From contig JAHRHY010000011.1 of the NCBI GenBank assembly GCA_019671135.1, positions 868,001-932,000 of the forward strand: 64,000 nt of DNA, written 5' to 3'. The translations under genes were made by a program, and so were the position numbers. The notes under the pieces were generated by a model. The model searched no databases. It saw only the letters and a list, made by a program, of their open reading frames with translations, and was not told where the DNA came from. This document shows positions 35,328-47,172 of the stretch, piece by piece. The stretch is from Linnemannia hyalina (Eukaryota; Mortierellomycota; Mortierellomycetes; Mortierellales; Mortierellaceae). Each line of letters starts with the position of its first letter. Within the stretch, counting starts at the first letter, position 1.

Positions 35328-37448
35328 ATGTCAACAACAAGAAGGAAACGGGAATCAAGTTTCAACAACGACGACACATCAAACAAATCTCACGCTGATG
35401 CGAGACGTGCAATGCAACTTTGGCTGTCTTCGGTGAAGAGCTCATCCGAGAACAACAGCACCATCAGCAACAACAGCAGTAGGGCCAGCAGTCAACCTTC
35501 ACAAGCTAGCGGAATAAAAAGCACCGTTGCTTCTACTCCATCACCGCCACAGAAAACACTTCTGCATACACAGGACGAGGCTTCGACCGATAGCCAAGCT
35601 TCTTCGAAACCCTTAGAGGGGGCCATGAAGCGACGGAAACTTGATCTCGACGAAACCACGACAGGTGATCGTTCAAGTGATCAAGACGGATCTGGCGCTA
35701 GCGACTATCAGGCTGAAGCAATATACCACACTTCTAGCGCATCACCCAAAAGCCGTGCTGGCCCCAGCCGTTTACCTGCCACCAAGGGACCACCTTCGTC
35801 AAGAACAAAGTCATTTGTCTGTCAGAACCCAGGATGCGAAAAAGCTTACACCAAACCATCACGACTTGCCGAACACGAACTCGTTCATTCAGGAGAGGTA
35901 GGCTATACTTTTCTCGATGAGAAGATGCAACCATTGACTTTCCCCGGACTACTATCCTAACTCTGGGGTGTATCTCTCATTTGCACGTAGCGCCCATTCA
36001 AGTGCCTGGAACTAGGATGTGAGGCCAGCTTCCGCCGAGAAGCCCATCTCGTAACCCATTATAAGAGTCGACACGGCGGCGCTCGAGACTTTGTCTGTCC
36101 ACAACCAGGATGCACCGGTGCCTTCCACACACAGGACAAGCTTGCTCGTCATTTCAAGACACATCCAGAATTTGCTGATCCGATATTGGCTACGAATGCG
36201 CTCCCCAGTAGTGCCCCGCCTTCTCCAACCTCTTCCTCTAATGGGCGACACTCCAGGACACGATCTGGCTCATTATCAGGATTTCTCTCGGGTGACTCGT
36301 CAGACGATTCGTATGATACACCAGGATCACGACGTGCAATGTCAGTTTGCTCAGAGGGAGGAGAACGACTTGCGGAGGAAATTAAGACGATCCGACCGTA
36401 CGCTTGTACTTGGGAGGGTTGTTTGAAGCGGTTTACGAAACATCAAAAGCTGAAGGCGCATATTTGCATGGCTCATGAGGGACGGAAACCGTACCCTTGT
36501 CCTGTAGAAGGATGCGACAAGAGCTTTCAGACGCCCAGCAAACTCCGGAAACACTCTCTTCAGCACACACGTAAGGCCATCAATTGCGATGTTGTGCAGC
36601 CTTTGATGTCTCTCCAGTTGAATGCGAATAAGGGTTATTTCTGACATGTTTTTGGTATTGGGTCAATTAGAAGCGAAACGGTATGCTTGTGCGTATCTTG
36701 GATGTGGAGAGTACTTTACCAAGTGGTCTTTGCTCCAGAAGCATACTAAGATCAACCACAAGATGACTCAATGTGATGCCTGCGGCAAGGCGGTCCTGAA
36801 GAGGAACCTGAGTGCCCATACCAAGATCCATGATGCCTCTCGACCAGAAGTCCCCTGCACAGCTGAAGGATGTCAGAAAGTCTTCTCCACTGTAAGTGAA
36901 CAATATTTCGCATGACTGATCCATAAGGTGCAATGTGAGTAATGATGGCTTGGAAATAATTGACATTCCTTCGCTTTTAACATGAATAGGAGCGGTCGTT
37001 GGCGACACATATGAAAGCTTCTCATCCGTCAGGACTACCCCAATTCACATGCGAGTACGACGGCTGTGGCCAGGCCTTCTCCTTCAAACACGTTCTGGAA
37101 CGACACATCCGCAATCGCCACACAAACCCAAAGACGAAACGCAAAAAAAGGAGCGATGCACTCGAGTTTGATGTCATTGACGCCTTGGCTGGCTTTGATG
37201 ACGAGGACGCGATAACAAAGATGCCCTTTGCGTGTCAAGTCCCTGGTTCTGGTTGCAATCGACGGTTTACGACAGAGGCGTTGTTGAAGAGACACTTGAA
37301 GAGCCGAGCCCACTTGACGGGTGAGGTGACAGGACTTGAGGTGTTGCGGGCAATGGAGCAAGATGAGAACCGGACCATTCAAGATATAATTGCCCTACAC
37401 CTCGACGCAGGCAACAGCAGTCGCGACAGCCCCAACCATGGCGTGTAG
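35328..37448 (+). CDS. TFIIIA: transcription factor IIIA (ten C2H2 zinc fingers)
   Basis: Binds the internal control region of 5S rRNA genes and recruits TFIIIC/TFIIIB for RNA polymerase III; it can also bind 5S rRNA. Exons 35328-35897, 35991-36570, 36671-36891 and 36990-37448 join in phase to 609 residues. The N-terminal ~160 residues are Ser-rich and disordered. Ten C2H2 fingers follow, from CQNPGCEKAY (about residue 165) to a last finger with a CxxxxxC spacing (CQVPGSGCNRRF). Finger 7 has the short CDACGK form. Fingers 3 and 4 are separated by a ~60-residue Ser-rich spacer. The TFIIIA pattern 'GC.k.F....L..H' with NH/RH/AH spacings (HICMAH, HTKINH, HIRNRH) supports this over a generic zinc finger. 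An in-frame Met at 35283 would add 15 residues. Confidence 0.87.
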
Positions 37449-37538
37449 ATTTTTTTTTTGGCTCTTCTTTCTATCCTGTATGATAAAATATTAACGTAAA
37501 CATGTTGGCTGGGCAGCGAAATGATCAATTGCTTATTT

Positions 37539-37544
37539 TTTATT
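37539..37544 (-). terminator. AATAAA overlapping the stop codon of the ANCHR-like gene
   Basis: The minus strand reads GCT AAA TAA AAAATAAG. The first AATAAA includes the stop codon itself and a second AATAA word follows directly. The neighbouring convergent stop is only 91 bp away. Confidence 0.4.
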
Positions 37545-39234
37545 TAGCAGATGCCTTCACAAAGGGTCTTGGACGATGCTTCTTCATCTCCCAGTCGGCC
37601 TCTGGTCCGATATGACTCTCCCGGAAACACTCTTCGCAGTAGTGGTCGTTGTCGCATCCTGGACATGTCCACGTGGCATCCTCATTGCACATACCTAATA
37701 AACAATGGAGAAATCTTCAATGAGAGACACGGACTACGTGGCAAAAAATCCTCATGCAAAAAAGTCGACAGAGTCACACAGGAAGAGTACTTACAGCACC
37801 AGTTGTCTGGGTTCTCATTATCATCAATGCCTCCAGACCGCAACTCGTCCAGTCCAACCGCGGCAGGTGGAGGCCCCAGTCCATCAGTATCCGTTGACGA
37901 TGCCTTGGAGGCATTAGACCTAACAGACGACAAGCCCTGACTACCCTTCTGGAGGTTCTCGTTCCTCGAATGCAAGTCCTTCATCTGTGTCTCGTCCAGG
38001 TTCCCATACTTGGACTCCAACTGAGCCTCCTCCCTCAACTGCGTGATCAACCGAGACGCTTCATCATCATCATCGCCCCCTCCGAAACCGCCTCTGTCCG
38101 TCGAAAGTGACACTCCCGCCATTCGATCCAACTGGTCACCAAAAGCGCGTTCCTGATTTGATTCTTGACCCTCATCACCATACTGAGAACTATTATGACT
38201 GTGGTGGTCGTTGAAAGCTGATGCGGGTGGTTGATGGTTCTGCAAGAACTTTGAGAGAGTCTTTTCCAGATCCTTAGTCACATTTTCAAGTTCCTGTTCA
38301 TCTCCCACTTTCCTATTGCTGTTGTTGTTGGACAGTGTCGTTTTAAGTTCTTGCTTTTGACCGGCACTGAGTGTATCCAGGTCGTCCAGAAAGTCCAAGT
38401 TGTCCTGGTCGTTCCCGTCCACCAGCAAGTCTTCCGAATCTGCCAAAATCTTGTCAATCTATAATACGTCATTCACACAGAAAAATAAAACGAAACGAGG
38501 TTTAAGCACCACTAGATTTGGAATGTTCAGGGGGGGGTGAATATACTGTGTAGAAAAGAAAAAACACAAACGCACCTCGTCTTGGTCGAGCATAGAGTCC
38601 TTTGGGATAAAATATGACGACATGGTCTTTTGAGAGGTTGCAGATCCCAAGACATCCGTAGGCATAGACCCACTAGGGTTGAGATTCTTCTCATTGTTGC
38701 TATTGTGGTAGGTGTTCCCGTCTTGACCCCATTGGTACTGTGACCCTTCCTGAGGTAGTGGACTGAGGTGGGTTGCGGCGGGCGAGTGGCCAAAGACCTT
38801 TGAGAAGTGCAAGGCAAGATCCTGGTCACTATTTTGTGTGTAAAAGGAAAAAAATAAAATGAGAAAAGAGTTATTTGAGCAAAAGTTCTGTGGGAGGGGG
38901 AGAGACAAGTTGTATCGTTGATAGAAGTGGTAGTGAGGAGAAGAAAAGGGCGGCAGCGACGGGTGTATCCATTAAAACCACTCCCTTGCAAAGGATAGCA
39001 CATATCAAACAATACCAAGACGAAGAGGAAGATTATTATTTTCTTTCCCTTGGCACGCGTGAGAACGTAGTTGACACTGGAGCTGCAATGAGAATGAGCC
39101 ATTCGTCTTTACCTGCATGGCATTGCAGCAGCGCCTGTTTCTTTGAGCTTTGCGAGTCGCTCTGCAAGGGCGTGGTCGGAGACGGCGCCCTCTCCTTCTC
39201 CTGGAGTGTTGTTGTTGTTGTTGTTGGTCGACAT
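37540..39234 (-). CDS. ANCHR/ZFYVE19-like protein (abscission checkpoint regulator family) without FYVE domain
   Basis: Exons 39234-39113, 38828-38576, 38458-37795 and 37694-37540 join in phase to 397 residues. The C-terminus carries the cysteine-rich B-box-like zinc module of ZFYVE19/ANCHR: CCMCNEDATWTCPGCDND followed by HYCEECFRESH. The N-terminus has ALAERLAKLKETG, like the MIM motif by which ANCHR binds the VPS4 MIT domain. A second Leu-rich amphipathic stretch, ASRLITQLREEAQLESKYG, occurs at about 290. The middle is Asn/Ser/Asp-rich. In animals ANCHR holds VPS4 to delay abscission. The N-terminal FYVE finger of the human protein is absent here. A role in ESCRT-dependent membrane scission is inference from family membership. 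Confidence 0.78.
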
Positions 39235-40330
39235 GAGTGTGTGTGGTGTAATAGAGAGAGAATGACTGAATGAGGGCGGTGAGAATGAAAGTTGAGCACC
39301 TTGCGCCCCTTTTTTTCATTCGAAAGTAAAAAAAAAAAGGGAGACTGTCATTTTTCTTTCCAAGGTCTGCATAGACCAAATTCACCAGGCTGCAAGCAGT
39401 CCAAATGCGGTATCACGAACGCCTGCTGCAAACGAATAGACGAACCTAGCAAGGGCCATGTCAAGTATCATGTGTATGCCTCATGAGAGAGCGAGCGTTA
39501 AATTATCGACAGAATGCTATGACGGCTTGATAAACATGTTTTGCAAGGATGAGAACAACTCTGAGTGTTTCCTTCCATCAATGGTCGTGTACTTTTTGGT
39601 AGTAGACGCGATTGATGTGTGGTAAGTCATATCCAGGGATAATGTTGGTAGACGACTCGGTAATACTTTAGGCACACTGTCACTACGTACGCCGTCCCCT
39701 GGTACATGAATGAAACAAACGCTCAATTCCATGGGTGTACTCTCATTTATTTTCAAGTTACTGTAAGTCCAAGATCGATATGCATGCGTGACAAATCTCA
39801 AAAGCGAAAAAAAAACAAACGACAACGTCCATCCACGTACTGTACTCCACATATTCATTGACCCATTGTCCATCTGACTCGATATTTCCTTTCTTCTAAA
39901 CTGGACGACGGCCGGATGAACTTGTACTCAAGTTTATTAGTCTACTCTTATGTTTTCATGATTGCGCTAACCTCTTTCTATGCATTTGTTTGGTAGGGAA
40001 AAACAAGCACTTTGAGAGCATCAAAGGGAAGAACTTCGTAGCACCATACATTATTGTTCGGGGGGTTCGGAAAATGGTTGTTTTGTTCATGAAGTGGGAT
40101 TGTGCGAGGCCTGCCTCACGACACAATTGGTTTTTTTTTATTTTAATTGTTATTTTTACTGCGTTTTTAATATTTTTTGAGAAGAGAAACTGCGGGTTTT
40201 TGGTATGGGTACACCGGAGAGGAAAGATATGCGGGAGAGAAGGAGAGAAGTCTAGATGAGAGGGAGGAGGAGAAAAAAGGGGAGAGGACGAAGAGAAGAG
40301 AGGGGAACGATGATCGACTACCGGCAAGAT
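39235..40330. other. intergenic, no gene seen
   Basis: 1.1 kb between the LPMO-like 3' end and the ANCHR-like 5' end. AT-rich from 40100 to 40170, with GA-rich DNA from 40220 to 40310. A 118-codon minus open frame near 39520-39870 has no family resemblance. Confidence 0.5.
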
Positions 40331-41839
40331 TTAGTTGTCCTCGGCGAGATCAGCAAAGACGGTGGTCGAGTTACCGAGGCCAGCAACGACGGGGGTCGCA
40401 GTCGCGCTACCACCAGTGGCCTTGACCTGGAGATCCCAGCACGAGGTGTAGTACTCATCGTTGTTCAACATCCAGCGCCACTGGATGACATAGGTACCCG
40501 AAACAAGAGCTGCGGGGACTTTGAAGCAGCCTCCACAGGGGGTGTGGTCAGTATCGCCAGCGATCTGGTTGCAGTTCTTGTAGTCCAACTTTGCAATGTT
40601 GGCGGCAGTGAAGCCAGACTGGCTGGGGTCCTTGGTGAGGATGGTCTGGGGCATGTTGATCATAACGCGGTTGTTGGGCTCGTCCTTCTTGGCGTGGTTC
40701 TTGGCAGGCCAGCGGACGCAAATCTCTTGGCCGGCGGTGGCGGCGGCCATGGCGCCGAAACGGCCTCCGTAGGCCTTGGAGATGGGGCTCTGGCGGGTCT
40801 CGTCTGCGCCGGGCTCGATACCGTGGTTGTGGTCGGAGCAGGGGACAAAGTCCTTGGGGTTCTGCTGGTAGTGTCTGCTGGGGGAGGAGCTGTCGAGGCC
40901 ACCGAACTGGACACCCGAGTTGACGGGGTACTGGCGGGCCCAGCCGAAGCACTTGCCATCGCTAGCGCGCCAGCCTATTGGGAATAGGATTATAAAGATG
41001 ATGGAGCAATGGGTTAGATAAACTGATGGAGGTAATGGGTTATGAAGGCGATATTAAATGGCCCTCAAAGTGTTCAGAAACAAAGCCGTAGAGAAAATAG
41101 ATGAACAAGTGGGCGGAGCCAAAAGGTGAGAAACCGCAAGTTGGCAGTTTGTTGGTCCAAGCCTTTCTCTCTCTCTCTCTCTCTTTGCCTTTCTCAAATC
41201 ACCACTCGACCCTGAGTCTCAACTCTTATCTGTCTCTCTTCTCCTCTTCAGCTTTTGTTTGGTGCTGTCGATTTTTGTTTGTTTGGTTGTTTGTCTGCTG
41301 TTCTTGCCATTGATATCTGCTGTTTTGCCGCTTGTACTTGTTGCATTGTTCCTGAGTTGGACTCAGTGAGGATACACAAAGTGGGGCAACAGAACAAACA
41401 GGGCAACGGTCTAGCCTGTGAGGCAATCGACAGGTCCAACGACCACTTTGCCAAAAAGAACGACACAACCTTCCTCTATTTTGAGCCCACTTTAATTGTA
41501 TCCTCAGAAAGCGCCGGAAAAAATCAATGGACAGTGGTCGACCAACAGAAGGGGCGAGGAGGCGAAAGAAAGTGTAAAAAAAGTAAAATGACAAGGCTTG
41601 AGAGCACCAGGAATTTGCACTAAGGACGAAAAGAAAAGTGGGAGGGAGGAATTTGCCGGGGGGAGAGAGAAGAGAGGGGAGTGGTGTGAAGGTGGTGGTT
41701 GGGGGGGGATTGTATTTTTACCTGGCTTGGCAGGGTCGTTGAAGCGCCAGTCGACACAGTCGGCCCAAGAGTGGGCCTCGACCATGGTAGCGACAAGGGC
41801 AAGGGCAGCAGAGGCAATGACGGAGGTACGGAAGATCAT
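40331..41839 (-). CDS. secreted LPMO-like copper protein (histidine-brace candidate)
   Basis: Exons 41839-41722 and 40974-40331 join in phase to 253 residues. A clear signal peptide (MIFRTSVIASAALALVATMV) ends with a VEA-H site, so the mature protein should start at His23 (HSWADCVDWRF). That is the first half of the lytic polysaccharide monooxygenase copper brace. WPAKNHAKKDEPNNRV places the probable second His at 133. YVIQWRWMLNNDEYYTSCWD (201-220) matches the final LPMO strand with axial Tyr214/215 and its disulfide Cys. About nine cysteines suggest several disulfides. There is no carbohydrate-binding module or GPI signal. It does not match the opening signatures of AA9, AA10, AA11, AA13-AA17 that I know, so substrate and family stay open. 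A single unusually large intron of 747 nt separates the two exons. Confidence 0.8.
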
Positions 41840-44355
41840 TGTGAAAGTTGGGGTGTGTGAAGGGCTGAAGGAGTAAGGGTTGTTGGGAGGGAGGAGGTAG
41901 AGGTTTATGGACGTCGAGTATCGTAGGGTGTCGTGAGAGTGCCCGTATGGGAGTGTGGATGGGGGTAGGGAGAGGAGAAGAGAAGAGAGGGGTGAAGGTG
42001 AGGAAAGAAGAGGATTATACAACGGACTTGGGCCTTTTTATACCTGAAAGCACTCACAGCCACCGGCCAAAAAAAATTATTCCAGAAGATGTGAGGTAGG
42101 GCTGGGTTTCGATAGGCCCAGGTGAATAAAAAACCCCGCCTTCCCCAGGACACAAAAAATAAAAGGAGCAAAGTGGCACTTCAATCAACTCAAGCCCGGA
42201 TAACTGAGTCCCAACACATTAAATATCAACTTAACCTCGGGTTGGTGATCATACCAGAAATCCGAACTCTGGCACCGACCCCTGTCCCACTTCTTCTTGG
42301 TCTTGGCCAAACAGGATCCCAACCAAGGACAGCTGTTCGTGGAGTGTATGACCCTATCCCATTGCCGGTGACCCAGTCAAGAAAACAAACCAACCGGAAC
42401 AACTCACCGACCAACCGCAGCCTCCCCAAGGTCAAACTCAGGTTTAGAAATACTCTGACTGGCTGACTTTCAGGTACAAATCACAAACCGACCAGGGGCT
42501 GGTGCCAAGCACGATTCGACTCAAGGACAGAGACAGACGGCTACTGTCATCCAGATCGTGCTCTTGGGCTCTTCTCATTGGTACTGGCAATCTCTTTTTT
42601 TTTTGTTGGTCACCCCGGAAAAGTTGCGTAACCTCTGCAAGAACACTTCCTCCTTTTTCTCACTCTCAAAAATAAAAACCTCCGGCTGTTGTATGCTTTA
42701 TGACAAAGCGGATCGAAGTCATGTACTGTGCATTCCTTCTCTGGCAAATACGTAGAGCAGTTCAGCGCGCAAAAATCCAAGGACCTAGATCGACCCATTT
42801 CGCCCACACCATTTAGCCATTCTCTCTCTCGCCACCTCCGCTCCATAGTTATGAAATTGAGCAGCTCTTTTCTCTCTTCCCCCTCTTTCATGCATACCTC
42901 TTTTGTCACTGTTTTCACGCTTTGTTGGTTATGGAGCGGGATGAATAAAAGATGCAAGGAGCCCAATGCACATGTAAGGACTGACCTCTGTCGTCTATTA
43001 CATTATAAGTGCTCTTCTCCATCTTTGTTTTTTGTCAGTAAATGTTCCTTAGTCGGCTCTTTCTTTCTCTTTCATTTGATTAGGTACAATTGTGAACCTT
43101 TTTAAGTTGTAAACCTTTACACAATATCTACGGGATGAGTGGATTGGTACTCTCTGCATGGTTGTTCCTTTTTACGGGTGCCTGGAGATGTTCTTGATAC
43201 TTCTTTCCTCAGGGGGTTGCAGTAGAAGAGTAGACCCCGGAGAAGTTGCAACGGGTGCTAGGAGCGGAGGGTGTTCCCGGAGGGATAAATGGGGTTAATC
43301 GGGCAAGGCATGCGCCCGCTAGGCATCTATTGCCCTCCTTCACCAGTATTTCTCCGCCTGCTGTCTTTGCCGAAAAGCCCTTGGGTCCACTGAATGAAAA
43401 AAAAATGCCTGAAACCAAGAAAAGGGCAGAAACAAGAGCCCTTGATCCCTTTCATTTTTAACCAATCATCTTCTGGATCTTGAATTAACCACGTTGTTTT
43501 GAGACTCCAGCTTTGCAACTCCTCTCTGGACGTCATTAACCTGCCAAAACGATGAGGGTCCATTTCTCCTCGCTTCGGAGTGGATGAAATGCCAAGCGAC
43601 GTAACTTTACTATGAGACTTTTTTACTAGGGAGGACGGATGGACTTCAATGCCGATAAGAATCAGGTAGTTTTGTGTTGCCATGCAGAACAATCGGAGAA
43701 TGGGCGAATGCCCTTTAAAGGGAAAGCCTGGGTATCCCGGAGGACGCCATTTTGTGTCCTTGTTTTTTTCAAGAACCATTTTCCTGTTGCATGGAGAAGG
43801 AGTGAATTAGTGTGGCCGTGCACGTTTTTTTCCCCGCCTTGGCCCTTTTGTTCATTTGTTCATTGTTGGAGATGCAGGAGGACGGAGATACAAAGTCTTT
43901 TTCATTTTTCGTCATCTGTTGAGTGTGTGTACAGTCACCTCCAACAATGTATTCAACTCTTGGATTTAGAACAGGAAAACAATTCATTCGAGATATGGTA
44001 ACCGAGCGGGCACTAAGGGATTATAGTACCAGCACCTTGAACCTGTGCTTTTGAAGTAGCTCTTTTGAACTGGTCATATGATCCAATTCAAATGTATTCT
44101 ATTCTTTAGTGGCTAACATTGTTTTCAATGTCCATGTCCATTGGAGCAGAGAGAAAATGTCCTTTTCCAGCCCTTGTCAGAATGTGTGACCTTTTTTTCC
44201 ATTTTCCCATAGAAAAAGCGAAGGAGGTTAGCTTCACCAACCGACATTCACGTACGAGCACACAACAAGCACACACTCCACCAGGCACGACTGCATCCAA
44301 CACCCCCACAAGTCATTCTACAGCACTACATACGGACTAGCAGGACCCTACCATA
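41840..44355. other. long intergenic region between LPMO-like gene and MDM12
   Basis: 2.5 kb, the largest gene-poor stretch. The first 200 bp are the LPMO-like promoter. The remainder contains short open frames (for example near 43330-43780 on minus and 43640-44000 on plus) without protein-like composition, splice partners or family motifs. No tRNA or repeat family is recognisable. Confidence 0.5.
42035..42042 (-). promoter_or_regulatory. TATA box (TATAAAAA) of the LPMO-like gene
   Basis: TATAAAAA on the minus strand about 196 bp upstream of the start codon, preceding a CT-rich leader. Typical of strongly regulated secreted enzymes. Confidence 0.55.
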
Positions 44356-47172
44356 ATGTCGTTTGTGTTCGAATGGGACAAGCTCGATGACGAAGTCGCC
44401 CTGCAGATCGAGGGAATGATCCACGCCCACTTTCAACGCATCCCAAAACCAGCCTTCATGGGCAACATCGCCGTCTCAAAGTTCCGCTTCGGGTCAACAC
44501 CACCCAATATCACTGTCCTAGACGTAACGGATCCCTTGGAGGAGTGGTACGTCCACATGGACCAGGAAGAGGCCCGGCTCGCTCAGGAGGCAGCTGAGGG
44601 CGGGGGAGGCGAGAGCATGGACGAGGACGAGCTTGCGAGTGGGGAGGAGTATGATGACAAGTACTCGTATTCGGAAGATGGGAGCATTGTCATGGTTGGC
44701 GAAGGGGATGACATTGAGTACTTGCGGTCTGGATCTTATGAAGAGGACGAGCAGCTCGAGACGGAGGCGTGGATGCGTCGGTCGCAGCGCCAGGAGGGAT
44801 CGGGATCTGATCACGAGTACTATACATCGACACGGGATCACAACCAGCACTTCAAGTCTGCACTGGCGAGTCCGACTAGGATATCACCTTCGTCTTCAGC
44901 GTCGTCATCGGGTTCTGGTCAGTCGCGCCGTCCTTCAGCTGCTCGTGACCATCCACCATTGGCGGGGAATCGGTATCACGGCGACAACAAGGAAATCAAT
45001 GCCCCATCAACGACGACCAATCGCAGCAATCGCAACCCAAAGCTGGGCATCGACACCAGTCTCGGTTCGCCAGGACACGCTCGCTACTCTTCTTCAACAC
45101 AACATAACCCCATCTCGACCAAGAAGCCAGCGACAACCCACAGCTTGAGCTCTCATGCATCGGATGACGAAATCGAGAGCGAGGCATTTCATACCCAGGG
45201 CGAGTCGACCATCTACCAGCGCATGAAGAATCTGGTCCTTGAGCCCTCTAGTTTCTTGTCTTCAAGACCTGCCTCGGTTGAAGGAGAATCGTCGGACGAC
45301 CAACCTCAGCCAAAACCAGCAATCACGCAACAGACAACATTTGGCGCTCCATTGTTCCCAACAACTCCGGGAGGGCCTAACGGGAATACCAACAACGGAC
45401 TTGGATTCGGATTCAATGCAGGCATAGGATCGAGTCCGGGGTCTGTCATATCCTCTGTCATGCAGACTCGTTCAAATACTCGACCACTGTCATCTGCTTC
45501 ATTTTATAGCACACCTCCCGCGGCAGCAACAGCAGCTGGAGCAGCTACTTCTCACGCCTCTACAGCTCAACACCCTCAACTTTACTTTCCTGATCTCTCA
45601 GGAATGTTTGTCTCTGGAAACTCATTGTTGGGATTACGGGCAGGAACTCCTTCAAGGACGATACCCAGCACTCCCCGAGGGTTCGAGTCACCCACATTGG
45701 CGTTCTCGCGACGACAGAGTTTCTCGGACAATGGCAGCGATGATCCTGCAGTGAATTCGACAAGTAGTCGGTACTCGGCGCCTATCCCAATACCATCTCA
45801 GAATGGACTTGACCACCACCACCAACAAACAACCGAGTACATGTCACCAGTGGAAGCGCTGAGCTTTGACGCGTTTTCTCGGCAACCCAAGGTGGTCGAG
45901 CGGTTGAAGGATGAAAATGGCGCCCATCCTCCTCGTTCTCGGTCGGCGCAATCGTACAATGGAAACCATCAGTCACAGCGCCAGGCCAATCCTCGTAGTC
46001 GACCTGACCGAGGAGAACAACAACGCCAGGCTGACGGAAGGAGGCGAAGGAAGCGGGATCAGGATGATGGTTATCGCCGAGCAGGACCTAGAAATCAACC
46101 TTCATACCCTCCTTCACCCATCCCAGTGTCCAAGCGTCACGAGAACGACATTCAAATGTTACTCTCTGTTCATTACCAAGGCCAGATGGGGTTCACTGTG
46201 GAAACAGAGCTACTTCTCAACTATCCGACCTACGCCTTTTTGACATTGCCAGTCAAACTGGTTATCACCGGATTCTCACTCAAGAGTACGTTTGGTGTGA
46301 ACACTGGCCATGGTTCGACGATGGACGGCGTTGAGGCTGAAATATTAACAGCGCATTTTGCATTTCATGCACTGAATAGCCAAGATGCTGATGGGATACC
46401 TTCGGGACCATGTCAATGTTAGTTTCTTGGAGCCAGAGGACCCTAATGAAAGGTACAAAGAATAGCCCTTGGTTGGTAGCTATTTGTCTTCGGGCATTGT
46501 CACCTTTGAGTCCAGCGTCTAACCCGCTAATTTTTGTCGTCCTTCTAGCATCCTGTCCAATGTCAGGATCGAGTCTCAAGTTGGCGATGAACAAAAGCAA
46601 GGTAGGCCGTTGTACTCTCAATCGCGTTTTTGCCTTCCACAAATAAACAATGATGACATGCAAAACAACAATGTAGAGCACGAGACTGACCCTGTTGTGC
46701 TCTTTTTTCAGCCGTATTGAAGAATGTAGGCAAGGTTGAACGATTTGTGGTGGAGCAACTCCGAAAGTTCATCACGGAGGATTTTGTCTACCCAAGCTAC
46801 CACTCTGTCGAACTAGTACGTGCCCCTGCACCGGCGCCGCCACCAACAGCAGCAGCCGCAGCACAGCCTACAGACGCCGCCGCAAGGTCGGCACAGACTT
46901 TGAATACAGTTGGGTCTGCTGGCCATGATCGATCGTCGTCATCAAATGGTGTTTCGCCGGCTGCATCTAGTACTGCTGAATCCGTTATTCATGAGCCGTA
47001 TAGACAAGGCTCAGAGCGAGGAATTGGAGGACGGAGAGAAGGAGGAAGAGGAAGAGGAGGAGTTGTCGGTTCTCGCGGCTCTGCAGGGTCAACAACCACA
47101 ACTGCTAGTCTACATGAGGCTTCGTCGCTTCGAACTCGACCACGAGCCGCTTCAACTTACAGTCGTCATTAG
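44356..47172 (+). CDS. MDM12: Mdm12, ERMES complex subunit (SMP domain) with very large insertion
   Basis: A cytosolic SMP-domain lipid-transfer subunit of the ER-mitochondria encounter structure, bridging Mmm1 and Mdm34. Exons 44356-46285, 46380-46452, 46549-46601 and 46712-47172 join in phase to 838 residues. The first SMP strand segment is exact for the family (MSFVFEWDKLDDEVALQIEG; NITVLDVTDPLEEWY). The rest of SMP resumes near residue 592: NDIQMLLSVHYQGQMGFTVE, LPVKLVITGFSLK, MGYLRDHVNVSFLEPED, VRIESQVGDEQKQ and VLKNVGKVERFVVEQLRKFI ending at EEDFVYPSYHSVEL-like sequence. Between the two lies a Ser/Gly/acidic disordered insertion of about 500 residues. A ~125-residue low-complexity tail with Arg-Gly runs follows the domain. 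Budding yeast Mdm12 has 271 residues. The start is the conserved MSF. Confidence 0.92.

Noticed and set aside
43327..44001. Overlapping open frames of 120-150 codons in the LPMO-MDM12 gap
   Set aside because: No protein-like composition, no splice-compatible neighbours and no recognisable motif on either strand.
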